From JAENVU01 sp964544295 (GTDB lineage: Bacteria > Actinomycetota > Acidimicrobiia > IMCC26256 > JAENVU01), in assembly GCA_964544295.1 (NCBI GenBank), contig CAZJBJ010000138.1:1-9799 (forward strand): 9,799 nt of DNA, given 5' to 3'. Position 1 is the first letter of the stretch, and each line of letters begins with the position of its first letter. The notes below the pieces were generated by a model, which ran no database searches, was not told the origin of the DNA, and saw nothing but the letters and a program-made list of their open reading frames with translations. Position numbers and translations under genes: made by a program. Positions 1 through 6,670 of this stretch are shown in pieces.

Positions 1-468
1 CGACTGGTGGATCACCCGCTCGGCGTACTCGCGGGCGATCGCCTGCCAGTAGGGCGACGGTTCGAGGGTGGCGAAGAAATGCTCCGGCTCTCGGGCCATC
101 GTGTCCAGACCAACCGACTCGTAGAACTCCGCACTCTCCTCACCGACGATCTCGAGGAGTTCGATCAGCAGTGGCACGCTGAGGAAGCGAGCCCCCGAGA
201 CCCAGAGCTCGTTGAAGCCGTCGAGTAACTCGCGGAACGTGAGCCCCGGGTGGTCTTCGGCGAAGAGGGTGAGCGAGTCCGTCGCGCCGTCGCGCTGGCG
301 CGTGAGCAGCGACAGGTCGTCGCCGAGGATGTGCAGCGCAATCCCCTTGACATTCCACGCCGGACACTCGGTGGGACACGACCACTCGTCATCGGTCAGG
401 CCCCGCAGAAGTTCCACCAGCGCGGCCCGCTCGGGCCGGAGGGATGCCGTGACGTCGAGCTGCTCCAC
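1..468 (-). CDS. Maleylpyruvate isomerase-like (MDMPI/DinB-fold) metal-binding protein, partial
   Basis: The gene reads leftward from a GTG at 468-466 and runs off the window edge, so only the first 156 residues are visible. The opening matches the N-terminal domain of the mycothiol-dependent maleylpyruvate isomerase family (TIGR03083/MDMPI_N, DinB-like four-helix bundle): LLRGLTDDEWSCPTECPAWN at about residues 20-39, then a conserved His in ALHILGDD (H46). The segment REYAERVIHQ holds E150 and H154, spaced as E-x3-H. In the structurally known family member the metal is bound by one early His plus an E-x3-H pair, so H46/E150/H154 probably form the metal site. Some members use mycothiol as a cofactor; the substrate here is unknown. 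The GTG lies 2 bases after the stop of the upstream crotonase gene, which suggests one transcript with translational coupling. No strong Shine-Dalgarno is seen, and a slightly earlier start overlapping the crotonase gene is possible. Family call fairly sure, function not. Confidence 0.8.
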   Translation of the reverse strand, partial: MEQLDVTASLRPERAALVELLRGLTDDEWSCPTECPAWNVKGIALHILGDDLSLLTRQRDGATDSLTLFAEDHPGLTFRELLDGFNELWVSGARFLSVPLLIELLEIVGEESAEFYESVGLDTMAREPEHFFATLEPSPYWQAIAREYAERVIHQS

Positions 469-470
469 TG

Positions 471-1307
471 CTATTCGCTGACCTGGGCTCGGCCGCGTTC
501 CATGATGCCGTGGCGGCGCTTCTCGATCTCGGCGGGATCGAAGCCCGGACCTTCCCAGCTGCGCGACACCTCGTCCTCGATGCGCCAGGCCTCCTCGTCG
601 GTCACGAGCGAATTGCGGTCGTAGGTCGAGAGCATGCGGCGGACACCGAGCTGGTCGACGCTCCGACAGTCGGCCGCGAGTTGGCGGCAGTACGACAGCA
701 GTTCGTCGTGGGGAACCACGTGGTTCACCAACCCCCAGTCGTAGGCCAGCTGCGCGTCGACGAAGTTGCCGGTGACGCTCATCTCCCGCGCCCGCGCCAC
801 GCCGACCCGTTGTGGGAGCAGCACGGTGAGCCCCCAGCCGGGCATCACCCCGACGCGGGCGTGGGTGTCGGCGAAGCGGGCCCGCTCGGAGGCGATCAGG
901 AAATCGCACGCCAGCGCGAGTTCGAGGCCGCCGGTGACCGCGACCCCGTTGACCGCGCCGATGAGCAACTTGGTGCGCGGCGGCAGTGCGCCCCGCCAGG
1001 GCAGCTGACCGTCGCGGCTGCGACCGCCCATGTCGACACTCTCGGGGCCGGGCGCACCCGCACCGGACCGGAGCTCATCGCCGCCGACGGCTCCCGATCC
1101 GAACTCCTTGAGATCGACCCCGGCCGAGAACGCCGGATCGGCACCGGTCAGGATCATCACGTCGACGGCGTCGTCCGCTTCGAGCTCGGAGATGATCGTC
1201 GGCAACCCGTGCCGGATCGCCCGGTTCAGCGCGTTGCGCGCCTCGGGTCGGTTGAGGGTGATGGTGGCGACACCATCGGTGATGTCGACCAGTACCGGCT
1301 CGGTCAT
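471..1307 (-). CDS. Enoyl-CoA hydratase/isomerase (crotonase) family protein
   Basis: A 278-residue crotonase-fold protein, the usual family length. The start is the ATG at 1307-1305, preceded five bases upstream by GGGAAG. The frame stays open further upstream, but that stretch is only the antisense shadow of the SDR gene. Visible motifs are NRPEARNAL (19-27), the first oxyanion-hole segment AFSAGVDLKEFG (59-70), and the core AVNGVAVTGGLELALACD (118-135) with E129 aligning to the first catalytic Glu of enoyl-CoA hydratase (rat Glu144). The second catalytic Glu (rat Glu164) aligns to H149 in FADTHARVGVMPGWG. The protein therefore binds and polarises an acyl-CoA thioester, but simple hydratase chemistry is doubtful; isomerase, hydrolase or other crotonase activity is possible. 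The same ADTHARVG-type segment is, to my recollection, common in actinobacterial proteins annotated as enoyl-CoA hydratase. It is divergent from the SDR (46-base spacer) and precedes the MDMPI-like gene in a probable operon. Confidence 0.93.
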   Translation of the reverse strand: MTEPVLVDITDGVATITLNRPEARNALNRAIRHGLPTIISELEADDAVDVMILTGADPAFSAGVDLKEFGSGAVGGDELRSGAGAPGPESVDMGGRSRDGQLPWRGALPPRTKLLIGAVNGVAVTGGLELALACDFLIASERARFADTHARVGVMPGWGLTVLLPQRVGVARAREMSVTGNFVDAQLAYDWGLVNHVVPHDELLSYCRQLAADCRSVDQLGVRRMLSTYDRNSLVTDEEAWRIEDEVSRSWEGPGFDPAEIEKRRHGIMERGRAQVSE

Positions 1308-1341
1308 CTCGGCTTCCCGTTCGTCGGCTGTTGAAGGTCGA

Positions 1342-1347
1342 TACTCT
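1342..1347 (+). promoter_or_regulatory. Candidate -10 box giving a leaderless SDR transcript
   Basis: TACTCT fits the actinobacterial TANNNT -10 pattern and ends six bases before the ATG at 1354, so the transcript would begin at or beside the start codon. No Shine-Dalgarno-like purine run lies before this ATG, which agrees with leaderless translation. I see no convincing -35 element. The call rests on pattern and spacing only. Confidence 0.35.
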
Positions 1348-1353
1348 GCCACG

Positions 1354-2141
1354 ATGATCATGGATCGGTTCGACCTCACCCAGCGCGTCGCCATCGTCAC
1401 CGGAGCCGGCAAGGGCATCGGCGCGGGTTGCGCCGTCGGACTCGCCGAAGCCGGCGCCGACGTCGTACTCGCGGCTCGGACCGCCGCCGACCTCGACGTC
1501 GTGGCCGAACGCATCCGAGCACTGGGCCGACGAGCCGTCACCGTCCCGACCGACGTCACCAACGGTGACCAGCGCGCCGCGCTCGTCGACGCGGCCGTCG
1601 GCGAGTTCGGTCGGGTCGACGTGCTGGTGAACAACGCCGGCGGCTGGGATCCCCGCCCGATCATGCACACGAGCATCCGGGCGATGGAAGGGGCGTTCAC
1701 GTTCAACGTCATCGCGGCGTTCGACCTGACCCAGCGCTGCGTCCCCCCATGGTGGCCGGCGACGGCGGCAGCGTGATCAACATCAGCTCACGGGCCGCGA
1801 GCATGGTGCAGCCGTGCTTCGTCGCGTACGCGACCGCCAAGGCGGCGCTGTCGATGATGACCCGGGCCATGGCCCCCGAACTGGCCCCCAAGGTCCGGGT
1901 GAACGCCATCGAGGTCGGCGGGGTCGAGACCGCGGCGCTGGAACACGTCCTGACCGACGATTCGGTCCGCCGCCAGCTCGAGACCGGCACCCCGATGCAG
2001 CGGATCGGCCTGCCCGAGGACATCGCGGCGGCTGTCGTCTACCTGGGCTCCGACGCCGCGAGTTGGGTCACCGGGAAGATCTTCGAGGTCGACGGTGGCG
2101 TCGAGTCACCCGCGTTCACGATTCCGTTCGCGCCACTCTGA
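1354..2141 (+). pseudogene. Short-chain dehydrogenase/reductase (SDR), split by a one-base frameshift
   Basis: Two overlapping frames, 1354-1776 and 1749-2141, are the two halves of one classical SDR. Adding one C to the run at 1743-1748 restores a continuous 262-residue protein, the usual family length. The first half carries the Rossmann motif TGAGKGIG (16-23), R42 after the second strand, NNAG (93-96) and N118. The second half carries NISS with S146, then Y159-x3-K163 at the canonical S-x12-Y-x3-K spacing, and a C-terminal DGGV segment (247-250). The N-S-Y-K tetrad is therefore complete across the break. K20 and R42 suggest NADP(H), as an inference. These enzymes oxidise or reduce hydroxyl/keto groups on sterols, sugars or acyl-CoA derivatives; the substrate cannot be told. 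As read, the product ends 10 codons past the run, before the catalytic Tyr/Lys, and would be inactive. It may be a sequencing error in a homopolymer or a genuine lesion. A start at ATG 1360 is also possible. Confidence 0.88.
1743..1748 (+). other. Poly-C run at the SDR frameshift point
   Basis: Six C residues occur where seven would keep the SDR in frame. With seven, the joint reads Val-Pro-Pro-Met-Val-Ala-Gly, which fits the family segment before the GG.V.NISS strand. Both sides keep SDR-like sequence right up to the run, so the shift is located here within a few bases. Confidence 0.85.
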
Positions 2142-2228
2142 GCGTTCGGCTCCGCCGCGGCGTGCGGCTGACACCGAAGTTCCACCAACTGCGGCCCGCC
2201 GGGGCGTACCGTGCCCGCCAGGACGGCG

Positions 2229-2975
2229 ATGGGGGCGAGTGTGGGCTGGAGGCGGCGACGGGCGCGGGCGGCAGAACTCGCCGCGATCCACGCCGAGACC
2301 GCGCAGATGCAGATCAACCTGCTGCGCATCGAGCTCACCAAGCTGCACGAGGAACTCGCCCGCCGCGACATCGAGATGGTGAGCGCGCTCAGCCGCGCCA
2401 GCACCGTCACCGACACCCTCCGCCGCCAACTCGAGGCCGAGCACACCACCCACGCCCGTCTCGCCCGCTCGATCGATCGACTCGCGATGTTCCTGGCCGC
2501 GCCACCGCTCACCCCGGCCACCCCGGTCATCGGGACGGCCGATCAGGGTGCGGGCACGATCATCGGCGGCACGATCGACCCGTCCCGCGCGCCGCGTCAG
2601 GTCGAGACGCGTGCGGTCGAGACGGGCGAGGTCGAGCACGTCGCGGTGCCGGAGCCTGCGTCGGACGCGATCGACCTCACGACCGACCACGCCGAACCGC
2701 AGATCGAACCGGCCGCTGAAACAGTGATCGAGCTGCCGGCCGAAGTCCCCGTCGCTCCCGCCACCCGCGCCGAGCGTCCACTGGAGTGCGAAGTGCACCT
2801 GCGCTTCGGCGACCGCTGGATCGACGGATTCCAGATCGAGGAGACCATCGACACCGGGCCGAACATCCAGTTCCGACTCCGACGCCGCGTCGACGGTTGG
2901 GTCCTGCCCGAACTCTTCGACGAGTCCGAGGTCCGCGTGTTCATGCAGCCCGTCGTCGACCCGAGCCGCACCTGA
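2229..2975 (+). CDS. Hypothetical coiled-coil protein with conserved-looking C-terminal beta domain
   Basis: I do not recognise this 248-residue protein. The chosen start is ATG 2229, preceded by AGGA five bases upstream; GTG 2211 in the same frame would add six residues. Three parts are visible. Residues 8-88 are Arg- and Ala-rich and then strongly heptad-like (LLRIELTKLHEELARRDIEM, 31-50), with little Pro or Gly, so a coiled coil is likely. Residues 92-183 are a Pro/Ala/Glu/Val-rich, acidic, low-complexity linker. Residues 184-240 look like a compact beta domain with alternating aromatic and charged residues (RFGDRWIDGFQIEE, 192-205; RRRVDGWVLPELFDESEVRV, 218-237). There is no signal peptide or membrane segment, so it is probably cytoplasmic. 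The basic N-terminus next to a coiled coil could suit nucleic-acid or scaffold binding, but that is speculation. It follows the SDR after 87 bases and converges on the reductase gene. Codon pattern and frame length support a real gene. Confidence 0.75.
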   Translation: MGASVGWRRRRARAAELAAIHAETAQMQINLLRIELTKLHEELARRDIEMVSALSRASTVTDTLRRQLEAEHTTHARLARSIDRLAMFLAAPPLTPATPVIGTADQGAGTIIGGTIDPSRAPRQVETRAVETGEVEHVAVPEPASDAIDLTTDHAEPQIEPAAETVIELPAEVPVAPATRAERPLECEVHLRFGDRWIDGFQIEETIDTGPNIQFRLRRRVDGWVLPELFDESEVRVFMQPVVDPSRT

Positions 2976-3011
2976 ACCACACGCACCGACCGCAACTCTG
3001 GCGCGCGGTCC

Positions 3012-3027
3012 GCACGCCCTGGCGTGC
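3012..3027. terminator. Small hairpin between convergent genes
   Basis: GCACGCC at 3012-3018 and GGCGTGC at 3021-3027 are perfect inverted copies, forming a 6-bp stem with a 4-base loop when sterically corrected. It lies midway in the 71-base spacer between two convergent stops (2975 and 3047), where a bidirectional terminator is expected. There is no T-run on either side, so it may act weakly or need Rho. Confidence 0.4.
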
Positions 3028-3046
3028 AGGACGTGTACGAGAACGG

Positions 3047-4093
3047 TTAGTTGGTGTGGGCGCGGCCGGCGATGAGGGGGAGGTCGAGGTAGGTCTTGAT
3101 GCCGGGCTCGGCCTCGCACACGTAGGGCACCGCGTTGACGCAGTGCATCGCCGGCGCGGTGAGACCGATCTCGGGATTCTCCCCCACCACCGGCGGATGC
3201 AGGCCGTGGACGACGACCGACACGGGCGGATCGCCGGCGATCTCGGCTTCGAACCGTTGCCCCTCCGGACCGAACGACCACGCCGGGTCGAGATGCTCCT
3301 CACCCATCAGCCAGTTCACCCGCACGGTGACGACCGGCTCGCCGTCGACCAACCCCTCCCACGTGAACCGCTGCGCGGCCACGGTGCCGGCGTCGATGAC
3401 CCCGACGGGTGAGTCGAAGTCCTGGGTCGCCACCGCCATCTCGTGGGTGGTGCGCTTCTCCGCGTCGAGCGTCCAACCCAACTCGTCGGCGATCATGTCG
3501 ATCGACTCGCAGAACCCGAGACCGAGGATCGTGGGCATCGGGCTCGTCTGCGCGGCTTCCGGCGGAGTGCCGAACATCATGACGTCGCGCACGACGGACG
3601 CGGTCGGGTAGTTGCGGATGTCGGAGAACTCCTCGGCGCGCACGTGGGTGATGTCCCGACACCACGACGACAGCAACAGGGGCAGCCGCTCGGTGATCCC
3701 GCCGGGGTTGATGCCGGTGCCGTGCAAGGTCGAACCGCCGCGCCGACACGCATCCTCGATCGCCGCGATCTTCGGTGACTCGCCGGGATAGATCCAGCCG
3801 ACCGGCGTCACCACGTTCTTGCCCGACTCGAGCAGTTTGATGACCGTCGACGTACTCGCGAGCACCGGCGAGTAGACGACGCAATCGGCGTCGAGCGCGA
3901 TCAGCTCGTCCACGTCATTGGTCGCGATGACGCCGATCGGATCGATGCCGCAGATCTCGCCGACGTCCTTGCCCGACTTCTCCGGGCTGTGCACCCACGT
4001 GCCGACGAGTTCCAACTCCGGGTGCGCGAGCACCCCCAGAATCGCTTCCTGTCCGACCATACCGGTCGCCCACTGGATCACCTTGTACGTCAT
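3047..4093 (-). CDS. DapB-like NAD(P)H-dependent oxidoreductase (2,4-diaminopentanoate dehydrogenase-like family)
   Basis: A 348-residue protein starting at ATG 4093-4091. It opens directly with a Rossmann strand and glycine turn, VIQWATGMVGQEAI (5-18), followed by the HPELELVG strand (24-31), as in proteins annotated as dihydrodipicolinate reductase N-terminal domain or NAD(P)H-dependent amine dehydrogenase. HGTGINPGG (124-132) is the family's conserved substrate-loop motif; DapB has a comparable GTG-type loop. The length exceeds true DapB (about 250-270), and the protein is not in a lysine-biosynthesis context, so lysine synthesis is unlikely. Characterised relatives deaminate 2,4-diaminopentanoate, but actinobacterial members are mostly unassigned. 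The late segment APAMHCVNAVPYVCEAEPG (313-331) is typical of this actinobacterial group as I recall it. No membrane segment is seen. Upstream sequence has only a weak GAG as ribosome binding signal. The frame is open further upstream, but that extension is the antisense of the amidohydrolase gene. Divergent neighbour: the amidohydrolase, so shared control is possible. Confidence 0.88.
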   Translation of the reverse strand: MTYKVIQWATGMVGQEAILGVLAHPELELVGTWVHSPEKSGKDVGEICGIDPIGVIATNDVDELIALDADCVVYSPVLASTSTVIKLLESGKNVVTPVGWIYPGESPKIAAIEDACRRGGSTLHGTGINPGGITERLPLLLSSWCRDITHVRAEEFSDIRNYPTASVVRDVMMFGTPPEAAQTSPMPTILGLGFCESIDMIADELGWTLDAEKRTTHEMAVATQDFDSPVGVIDAGTVAAQRFTWEGLVDGEPVVTVRVNWLMGEEHLDPAWSFGPEGQRFEAEIAGDPPVSVVVHGLHPPVVGENPEIGLTAPAMHCVNAVPYVCEAEPGIKTYLDLPLIAGRAHTN

Positions 4094-4118
4094 GGATGTC
4101 TCGATTCCGTCGACAATT

Positions 4119-4131
4119 CTGCTCGAGGCAG
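4119..4131. promoter_or_regulatory. Short dyad in the divergent spacer, possible operator
   Basis: CTGC at 4119-4122 and GCAG at 4128-4131 flank TCGAG, giving a near-palindrome 26 bases upstream of the reductase ATG. A dyad at this place between divergent genes could bind a regulator. It is short and I recognise no family consensus. I found no convincing -10/-35 pair in the spacer on either strand. Confidence 0.2.
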
Positions 4132-4150
4132 CACAGTACGTTGTGGTCAA

Positions 4151-4230
4151 CGACCGAGCCGGAGCTTGCGGAGGCGAGCCGCGGCGGAGCGAGCTTCGTT
4201 CGGCCCACGCGCAGAGCGGCGAGCGGAGCT
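4151..4230. repeat. GC-rich intergenic stretch with repeated GCGGAGC/GGCGAGC words
   Basis: Upstream of the amidohydrolase, the words GCGGAGC (twice), GGCGAGC (twice) and related AGCGAGC/GAGCTT occur in quick succession. The texture resembles short extragenic repeat elements of high-GC actinobacteria built from (G)CGAGCG-type words. Only one copy lies in this window, so dispersal across the genome cannot be seen. Confidence 0.3.
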
Positions 4231-4255
4231 GCCGAGAAGGTGGGAAGCTCGATGA

Positions 4256-6007
4256 GTGAGCGCTGATCTCGTCATTCGCAACGGCACCGTCGTCGACGGC
4301 ACGGGTGCCCCCGGCTTCATCGGTGATGTCGCCATCACCGACGGCATCATCACGGAGGTCGGCGCCGTCGACGGGCGCGGCCACCGTGAACTCGACGCCG
4401 ACGGGATGGTCGTGACGCCCGGCTTCGTCGACATCCACACCCACTTCGACGGCCAGGTCACGTGGGACCCCATCGTCGCCCCCTCGTCACTCCACGGCGT
4501 GACCACCATCGCGATGGGCAACTGCGGCGTCGGGTTCGCCCCGGCCCAGGCCGACACCCACGACTGGCTCATCGGTCTACTCGAAGGCGTGGAGGACATC
4601 CCGGGCACCGCCCTCGCCGAGGGGCTGACCTGGGACTGGCGAACCTTCCCCGAATACCTCGACTCCCTCGCCGCGAAACCACATACCGTCGACATGGGCG
4701 CCCACCTCCCCCACGCGGCCCTGCGCACCTACGTGATGGGCGAGCGGGGCGCCGATCACACCGAAGCCCCGACCGACGACGAGTTGGCCCGGTTGGCGGA
4801 CCTCACGCGTGAAGCTCTCGCCGCCGGCGCGCTCGGCTTCGCGACGAGCCGGACCGACGTGCACCGCACCAAGGACGGCACCAACATCGGGACCCTGACC
4901 GCGAGCGAAGCTGAGTTGCTCACGATCGCCGATGCGATGCGCGCGGCCGGCGCGGGTGTGACCCAACTCATCTCCGACGCGTACCAGACGCCGGACGACG
5001 AGTTCGCGAACCGAGAGATGGATCTGATCGACGCGTTCGCGCGCACCAGCGGTCGACCCCTCAGCTTCACCGTCCAGCAGGCGTTCCATGCGCCGGACCG
5101 CTGGCGTCACCTGTTCGGCCGCGTCGCCGAGATGCGCGACCGTGGCCTCGACGTCAAGCCCCAGGTCGCGTCCCGACCCATCGGGGTGCTCCTCGGCCTC
5201 GAAGCCACGGCGAGCCCGTTCCTCTTCACGCCGTCGGCCGCCGAGGTCGCCGAGCTTCCACTGACCGAGCGCGTGGCCGCCTTCCGCGACCCGGAACGCA
5301 AGCGCCGGATTCTGGACGAGCACGCCGCGATGGTCGCCACCCTGCCCGACGGCCTGTTCAAGTCGATCGTGTCCGGGTGGGACGTGATGTTCGCGTTGAG
5401 CGACCCGGTCGACTACGAGCTCGACGCCGCCGACTCCATCGGGGCGCACGCTCGCGCCGCGGGAGCCGATCCCGCGAGCGTCGTCTACGACCTGCTGCTC
5501 GACCGGGACGGCACCCAACTCCTGTACCTGCCGCTGTTCAACTTCGCCCACGGCAACTACGACGACCTCTACGAGATGATCACCAGCCCGTTCTCGCTCT
5601 TCGGACTCTCGGACGCCGGCGCCCACTGCGGCGCGATCTGTGACGGATCGATGCCGACCAGCGCGATCACGCTCTGGGCGCGGGATCGACGCGGCGGCCC
5701 GACGATCCCGCTCGAGACCGTCGTGCACCAACAGACCCAGCGCACCGCGGCGCACGTCGGTTGGTTCGACCGCGGCGTCCTGCAACCCGGCTTCGTCGGC
5801 GACGTGAACGTGATCGCCCTCGATGCGCTGGAATGTCGTATTCCGCACCTGGTGCACGATCTCCCGGCCGGTGGACGCCGGTTGATGCAGGAGGCGTCGG
5901 GGTACCGGTACACCGTGAAATCGGGAACCGTGACCTTCGAGGCCGGCCAGGCCACCGGCGCACTTCCGGGCCGGTTGGTACGGGGCAGCGTTCCCCCACC
6001 CGACTGA
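4256..6007 (+). CDS. D-aminoacylase/N-acyl-D-amino-acid deacylase-like amidohydrolase
   Basis: A 583-residue member of the amidohydrolase superfamily. GTG 4256 is taken as the start because SADLVIRNGTVVDGTGAP (2-19) is the usual family beginning and GGGAAG lies eight bases upstream; the nearby ATG 4252 is out of frame and stops after four codons. VVTPGFVDIHTHFDGQVTWD (52-71) holds the metal-binding H61-x-H63. GNCGVGFAP (88-96) holds C90, matching the metal-ligand Cys of D-aminoacylase. SDAGAHCG (452-459) holds D453, the likely catalytic Asp. The C-terminal SGTVTFEAGQATGALPGRLV (556-575) is the returning beta-sandwich segment of this subgroup. The enzyme probably hydrolyses an amide or cyclic amide in the cytoplasm using one or two metal ions. 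The substrate is unproven: N-acyl-D-amino acids are the best-known substrate, but many actinobacterial homologues are unassigned. It is divergent from the DapB-like reductase, and a link through nitrogen-containing substrates is possible but only an inference. Confidence 0.9.
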   Translation: MSADLVIRNGTVVDGTGAPGFIGDVAITDGIITEVGAVDGRGHRELDADGMVVTPGFVDIHTHFDGQVTWDPIVAPSSLHGVTTIAMGNCGVGFAPAQADTHDWLIGLLEGVEDIPGTALAEGLTWDWRTFPEYLDSLAAKPHTVDMGAHLPHAALRTYVMGERGADHTEAPTDDELARLADLTREALAAGALGFATSRTDVHRTKDGTNIGTLTASEAELLTIADAMRAAGAGVTQLISDAYQTPDDEFANREMDLIDAFARTSGRPLSFTVQQAFHAPDRWRHLFGRVAEMRDRGLDVKPQVASRPIGVLLGLEATASPFLFTPSAAEVAELPLTERVAAFRDPERKRRILDEHAAMVATLPDGLFKSIVSGWDVMFALSDPVDYELDAADSIGAHARAAGADPASVVYDLLLDRDGTQLLYLPLFNFAHGNYDDLYEMITSPFSLFGLSDAGAHCGAICDGSMPTSAITLWARDRRGGPTIPLETVVHQQTQRTAAHVGWFDRGVLQPGFVGDVNVIALDALECRIPHLVHDLPAGGRRLMQEASGYRYTVKSGTVTFEAGQATGALPGRLVRGSVPPPD

Positions 6008-6068
6008 CTCAAGTTCCACCGCCTCCCGCCGATATCTAGGTCAGCAGCACTACCGCTGCGGCGCTACT

Positions 6069-6074
6069 GGGAGG
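6069..6074 (+). promoter_or_regulatory. Strong ribosome binding site of the lipoprotein gene
   Basis: GGGAGG lies nine bases before ATG 6084 and is the clearest Shine-Dalgarno in the window. It fixes the lipoprotein start and implies it can be translated well independently of the amidohydrolase upstream. Confidence 0.7.
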
Positions 6075-6083
6075 TAGACGACC

Positions 6084-6542
6084 ATGCGCACGACCCTGAT
6101 CGCCCTCGGCGTGGTCGCCGTGATCGGTGTGGCCGGTTGCAGCAGCGACGGCTCGGCGAAGGAAGCAGCTTCGCCGAAGACCAAGCCCACGGCGACGTCG
6201 AACGCACTGTCGACGAGCACGACGCAACCCTTCGTCGCGAACACGAAGAACACGCCGGGCACGCTCGCGGACTTCGTCGGCGCCAAGGCCGACGTGCATG
6301 ACACGTCGTGCAAGCAGGACGGCGGATCCTGGAACGCGAACGGGACCGTCACCAACCCAACCAACTCCGCGGTGCGGTATCGCATCTACGTGTCCTTCCT
6401 CGACGGCGACACCACGGTCGGACTCGCCGAGGCGAACGTCGCCAAGGTCGGTCCGAAGAAGAGCGCGGAGTGGCAGCAGGGCGTGAAGGTCGCGAGCGAC
6501 AACCTGCGCTGCATCCTGCGCGTCGAACGCGCCGACATCTGA
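6084..6542 (+). CDS. Small secreted lipoprotein, FxLYD-like beta domain
   Basis: A 152-residue protein. MRTTLIALGVVAVIGVAGC is a classical lipoprotein signal: one Arg, a hydrophobic core and the lipobox VAGC, with C19 as the lipidated residue. Residues 20-58 are a Ser/Thr/Lys-rich tether. Residues 65-148 form a predicted beta-sandwich with a pattern resembling FxLYD-type domains: WNANGTVTNPTNSAVRYRIY (83-102), then VSFLDGDT and VGPKKSAEW (122-130). C76 and C143 are the only other cysteines and sit at the two ends of the domain, so they may form a disulfide. These domains usually serve as extracellular binding or scaffold modules; no enzyme motif is present. The gene has its own ribosome binding site, lies 76 bases after the amidohydrolase and ends at a strong hairpin. 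Domain naming is by pattern only; the lipoprotein call is firm. Confidence 0.82.
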   Translation: MRTTLIALGVVAVIGVAGCSSDGSAKEAASPKTKPTATSNALSTSTTQPFVANTKNTPGTLADFVGAKADVHDTSCKQDGGSWNANGTVTNPTNSAVRYRIYVSFLDGDTTVGLAEANVAKVGPKKSAEWQQGVKVASDNLRCILRVERADI

Positions 6543-6570
6543 TACCGAACCCCACCTGTCTCCCGTCCGA

Positions 6571-6600
6571 GTGCCCGACGATCACCCGATCGCCGGGCAC
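6571..6600 (+). terminator. Hairpin terminator after the lipoprotein gene
   Basis: GTGCCCG (6571-6577) pairs with CGGGCAC (6594-6600), then one A/C mismatch, then CGATC with GATCG around an ACCC loop, giving 12 paired bases. It starts 28 bases after the stop. No T-tract follows, as is common for high-GC actinobacterial terminators. It separates the lipoprotein from the surface-protein gene. Confidence 0.65.
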
Positions 6601-6670
6601 GTCCGCGCGCCATTGGCGACGCCGCCGAGATTCTTGAGCCCGAGCGGAAGATTTCACGAAAGTGTCAACC

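Noticed and set aside
1308..1712. N-terminal extension of the crotonase frame
   Set aside because: It is the antisense of the SDR gene; family motifs start at MTEPVL and a ribosome binding site precedes that ATG.
2153..2162. 10-bp perfect palindrome after the SDR stop
   Set aside because: A GC-only palindrome with no loop is expected by chance in such sequence and cannot form a useful hairpin.
2106..3281. 391-residue minus-strand open frame across the coiled-coil gene
   Set aside because: Its translation is low-complexity Arg/Asp/Gly/Val and it overlaps two better-supported genes; a composition artefact.
4252..4266. Tiny ATG-start frame of four codons overlapping the amidohydrolase start
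   Set aside because: It is too short to support as a leader peptide and simply reflects the ATGAGTGAG sequence around the GTG start.
4577..6019. 480-residue open frame on the minus strand
   Set aside because: It lies fully antisense to the amidohydrolase, which has clear metal-site motifs. High GC at third positions leaves the opposite strand free of stops. Its translation is Arg/Gly/Val-rich with no motif.
6044..6059. GCAGC/GCTGC inverted repeat before the lipoprotein gene
   Set aside because: Only a 5-bp stem with a 6-base loop and no T-run, too weak to call a terminator or leader structure.
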